From Betaproteobacteria bacterium (GTDB taxonomy: Bacteria > Pseudomonadota > Gammaproteobacteria > Burkholderiales > Casimicrobiaceae), in NCBI GenBank assembly GCA_016861105.1, contig BOKS01000010.1, forward strand, positions 114,189 through 178,188: DNA of 64,000 nucleotides. The letters run 5' to 3'. A program made the translations under genes and the position numbers. This document shows positions 63,796-64,000 of the stretch, piece after piece. The notes beneath the pieces were generated by a model. That model saw only the letters and a list, made by a program, of their open reading frames with translations, made no database searches and was not told the origin of the DNA. Every line of letters begins with the position of its first letter. The stretch's first letter is position 1.

Positions 63796-63875
63796 GTCGT
63801 CCCCCGCGCACGCGGGGGTCCGGCGGCGTCGTCGCTCGTACCCCACGTCGCCCCCGCGCAGGCGGGGGCCCAGCG
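63796..63875. repeat. Pair of REP-like palindromes
   Basis: Two similar units in the same orientation share CCCCCGCGCA and a following GCGGGGG. Unit one has a perfect 8-base hairpin (63801-63808 and 63811-63818). Unit two has a 7-base hairpin (63851-63857 and 63862-63868). They lie 50 bases apart between the decarboxylase gene and the insertion sequence. The core resembles the repeat between nuoI and nuoJ, so a dispersed family is likely. Confidence 0.6.
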
Positions 63876-63898
63876 TCTTCGGTATGAACCGGGCGCAT

Positions 63899-64000
63899 CC
63901 TTTACAGGTGAAACCGGGGACATGGTTTACAGGGTTAGCGTGGCGGCTAGGAGGATGCCGCCATGCCGTGGAAGGAGACCTGTGCCATGGATGAGAAGAA
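63899..64000 (+). mobile_element. Left end of an IS481-type insertion sequence (cut by window edge)
   Basis: The segment begins near CTTTACAGGTGAAACCGGGG, followed by ACATGGTTTACAG, a sequence of the kind seen at IS481-family ends. A transposase frame starts 64 bases later. The exact left boundary and target duplication cannot be fixed without the right end. The upstream 317 bases from the decarboxylase hold only its promoter and the REP-like pair. Confidence 0.55.
63963..64000 (+). CDS. IS481-family transposase (first 12 codons only)
   Basis: An ATG at 63963 begins [12 protein letters not shown], the start I recognise from integrase-core transposases of IS481-like elements in proteobacteria. 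The upstream GGAGG (63950-63954) is a ribosome-binding site. The rest, including the DDE catalytic domain, is beyond the window, so whether the copy is intact cannot be judged. Confidence 0.6.
   Translation, partial: MPWKETCAMDEK

Noticed and set aside
62686..63846. Longer UDP-glucuronate decarboxylase from an ATG at 63846
   Set aside because: The extra 67 residues are encoded by promoter and repeat DNA and are Arg/Pro-rich, while homologues begin close to the NAD-binding loop.

Overview
The window is about 64 kb of very GC-rich chromosome (roughly 70% GC or more) from a bacterium that is most probably a betaproteobacterium of the Burkholderiales type. This rests on gene orders and families seen here: algH-ruvX-pyrR-pyrB-pyrC', pilG-pilH-pilI-pilJ-chpA, gmk-rpoZ-relA/spoT with a nearby PP2C/kinase pair, ppk1-sixA opposite ppx, and a MesD-type core methionine synthase. 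No rRNA, tRNA, CRISPR array or prophage was found. Most of the window is dense, ordinary core genome, and long antisense open frames are by-products of the high GC content.

Layout, left to right. 1-3.4 kb: the start of uvrD (minus, runs off the left edge), divergent from argA, yggX and a peroxidase-like gene. 3.4-6.1 kb: a divergent sulfate-activation pair (cysD, cysNC). 6.2-11.1 kb: a dienelactone-hydrolase-like protein and the pyrimidine cluster algH-ruvX-pyrR-pyrB-pyrC', in which the dihydroorotase is a zinc-less pseudo-enzyme. 11.1-16.2 kb: a PhoD-like phosphatase, a photolyase and an EF-G paralogue. 16.5-26.2 kb: the Pil-Chp chemosensory operon for type IV pili, with a 2010-residue ChpA. 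26.6-34.3 kb: ilvA, ppx, a divergent YqeB-like orphan, a small palindromic MITE-like element, sixA, ppk1 and dnaQ. 34.5-41.1 kb: PP2C phosphatase and Ser/Thr kinase, divergent from yicC-gmk-rpoZ-spoT, then grxD. 41.2-47.9 kb: a carbohydrate-type ABC importer with a 2-hydroxyacid dehydrogenase, divergent from mesD. 48.2 kb: a cold-shock gene. 48.8-62.1 kb: a complete complex I operon (13 genes, fused nuoCD, short nuoG), followed by a small cNMP-fold protein. 62.7-64 kb: a UDP-glucuronate decarboxylase, REP-like repeats and the start of an IS481-type insertion sequence.

Connections: ppk1, ppx and sixA join polyphosphate turnover to phosphohistidine signalling. The gmk-rpoZ-spoT cluster links guanine nucleotide supply, RNA polymerase and ppGpp. 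The Pil-Chp genes would control pilus extension and retraction. I found no clear undescribed multi-gene system. The observations most worth following up are the divergent CysD/CysNC pair away from other assimilation genes, the orphan YqeB-like protein beside a MITE, the cNMP-fold protein attached to the nuo operon, an AT-rich probable promoter hidden inside gmk, and the pseudo-dihydroorotase.
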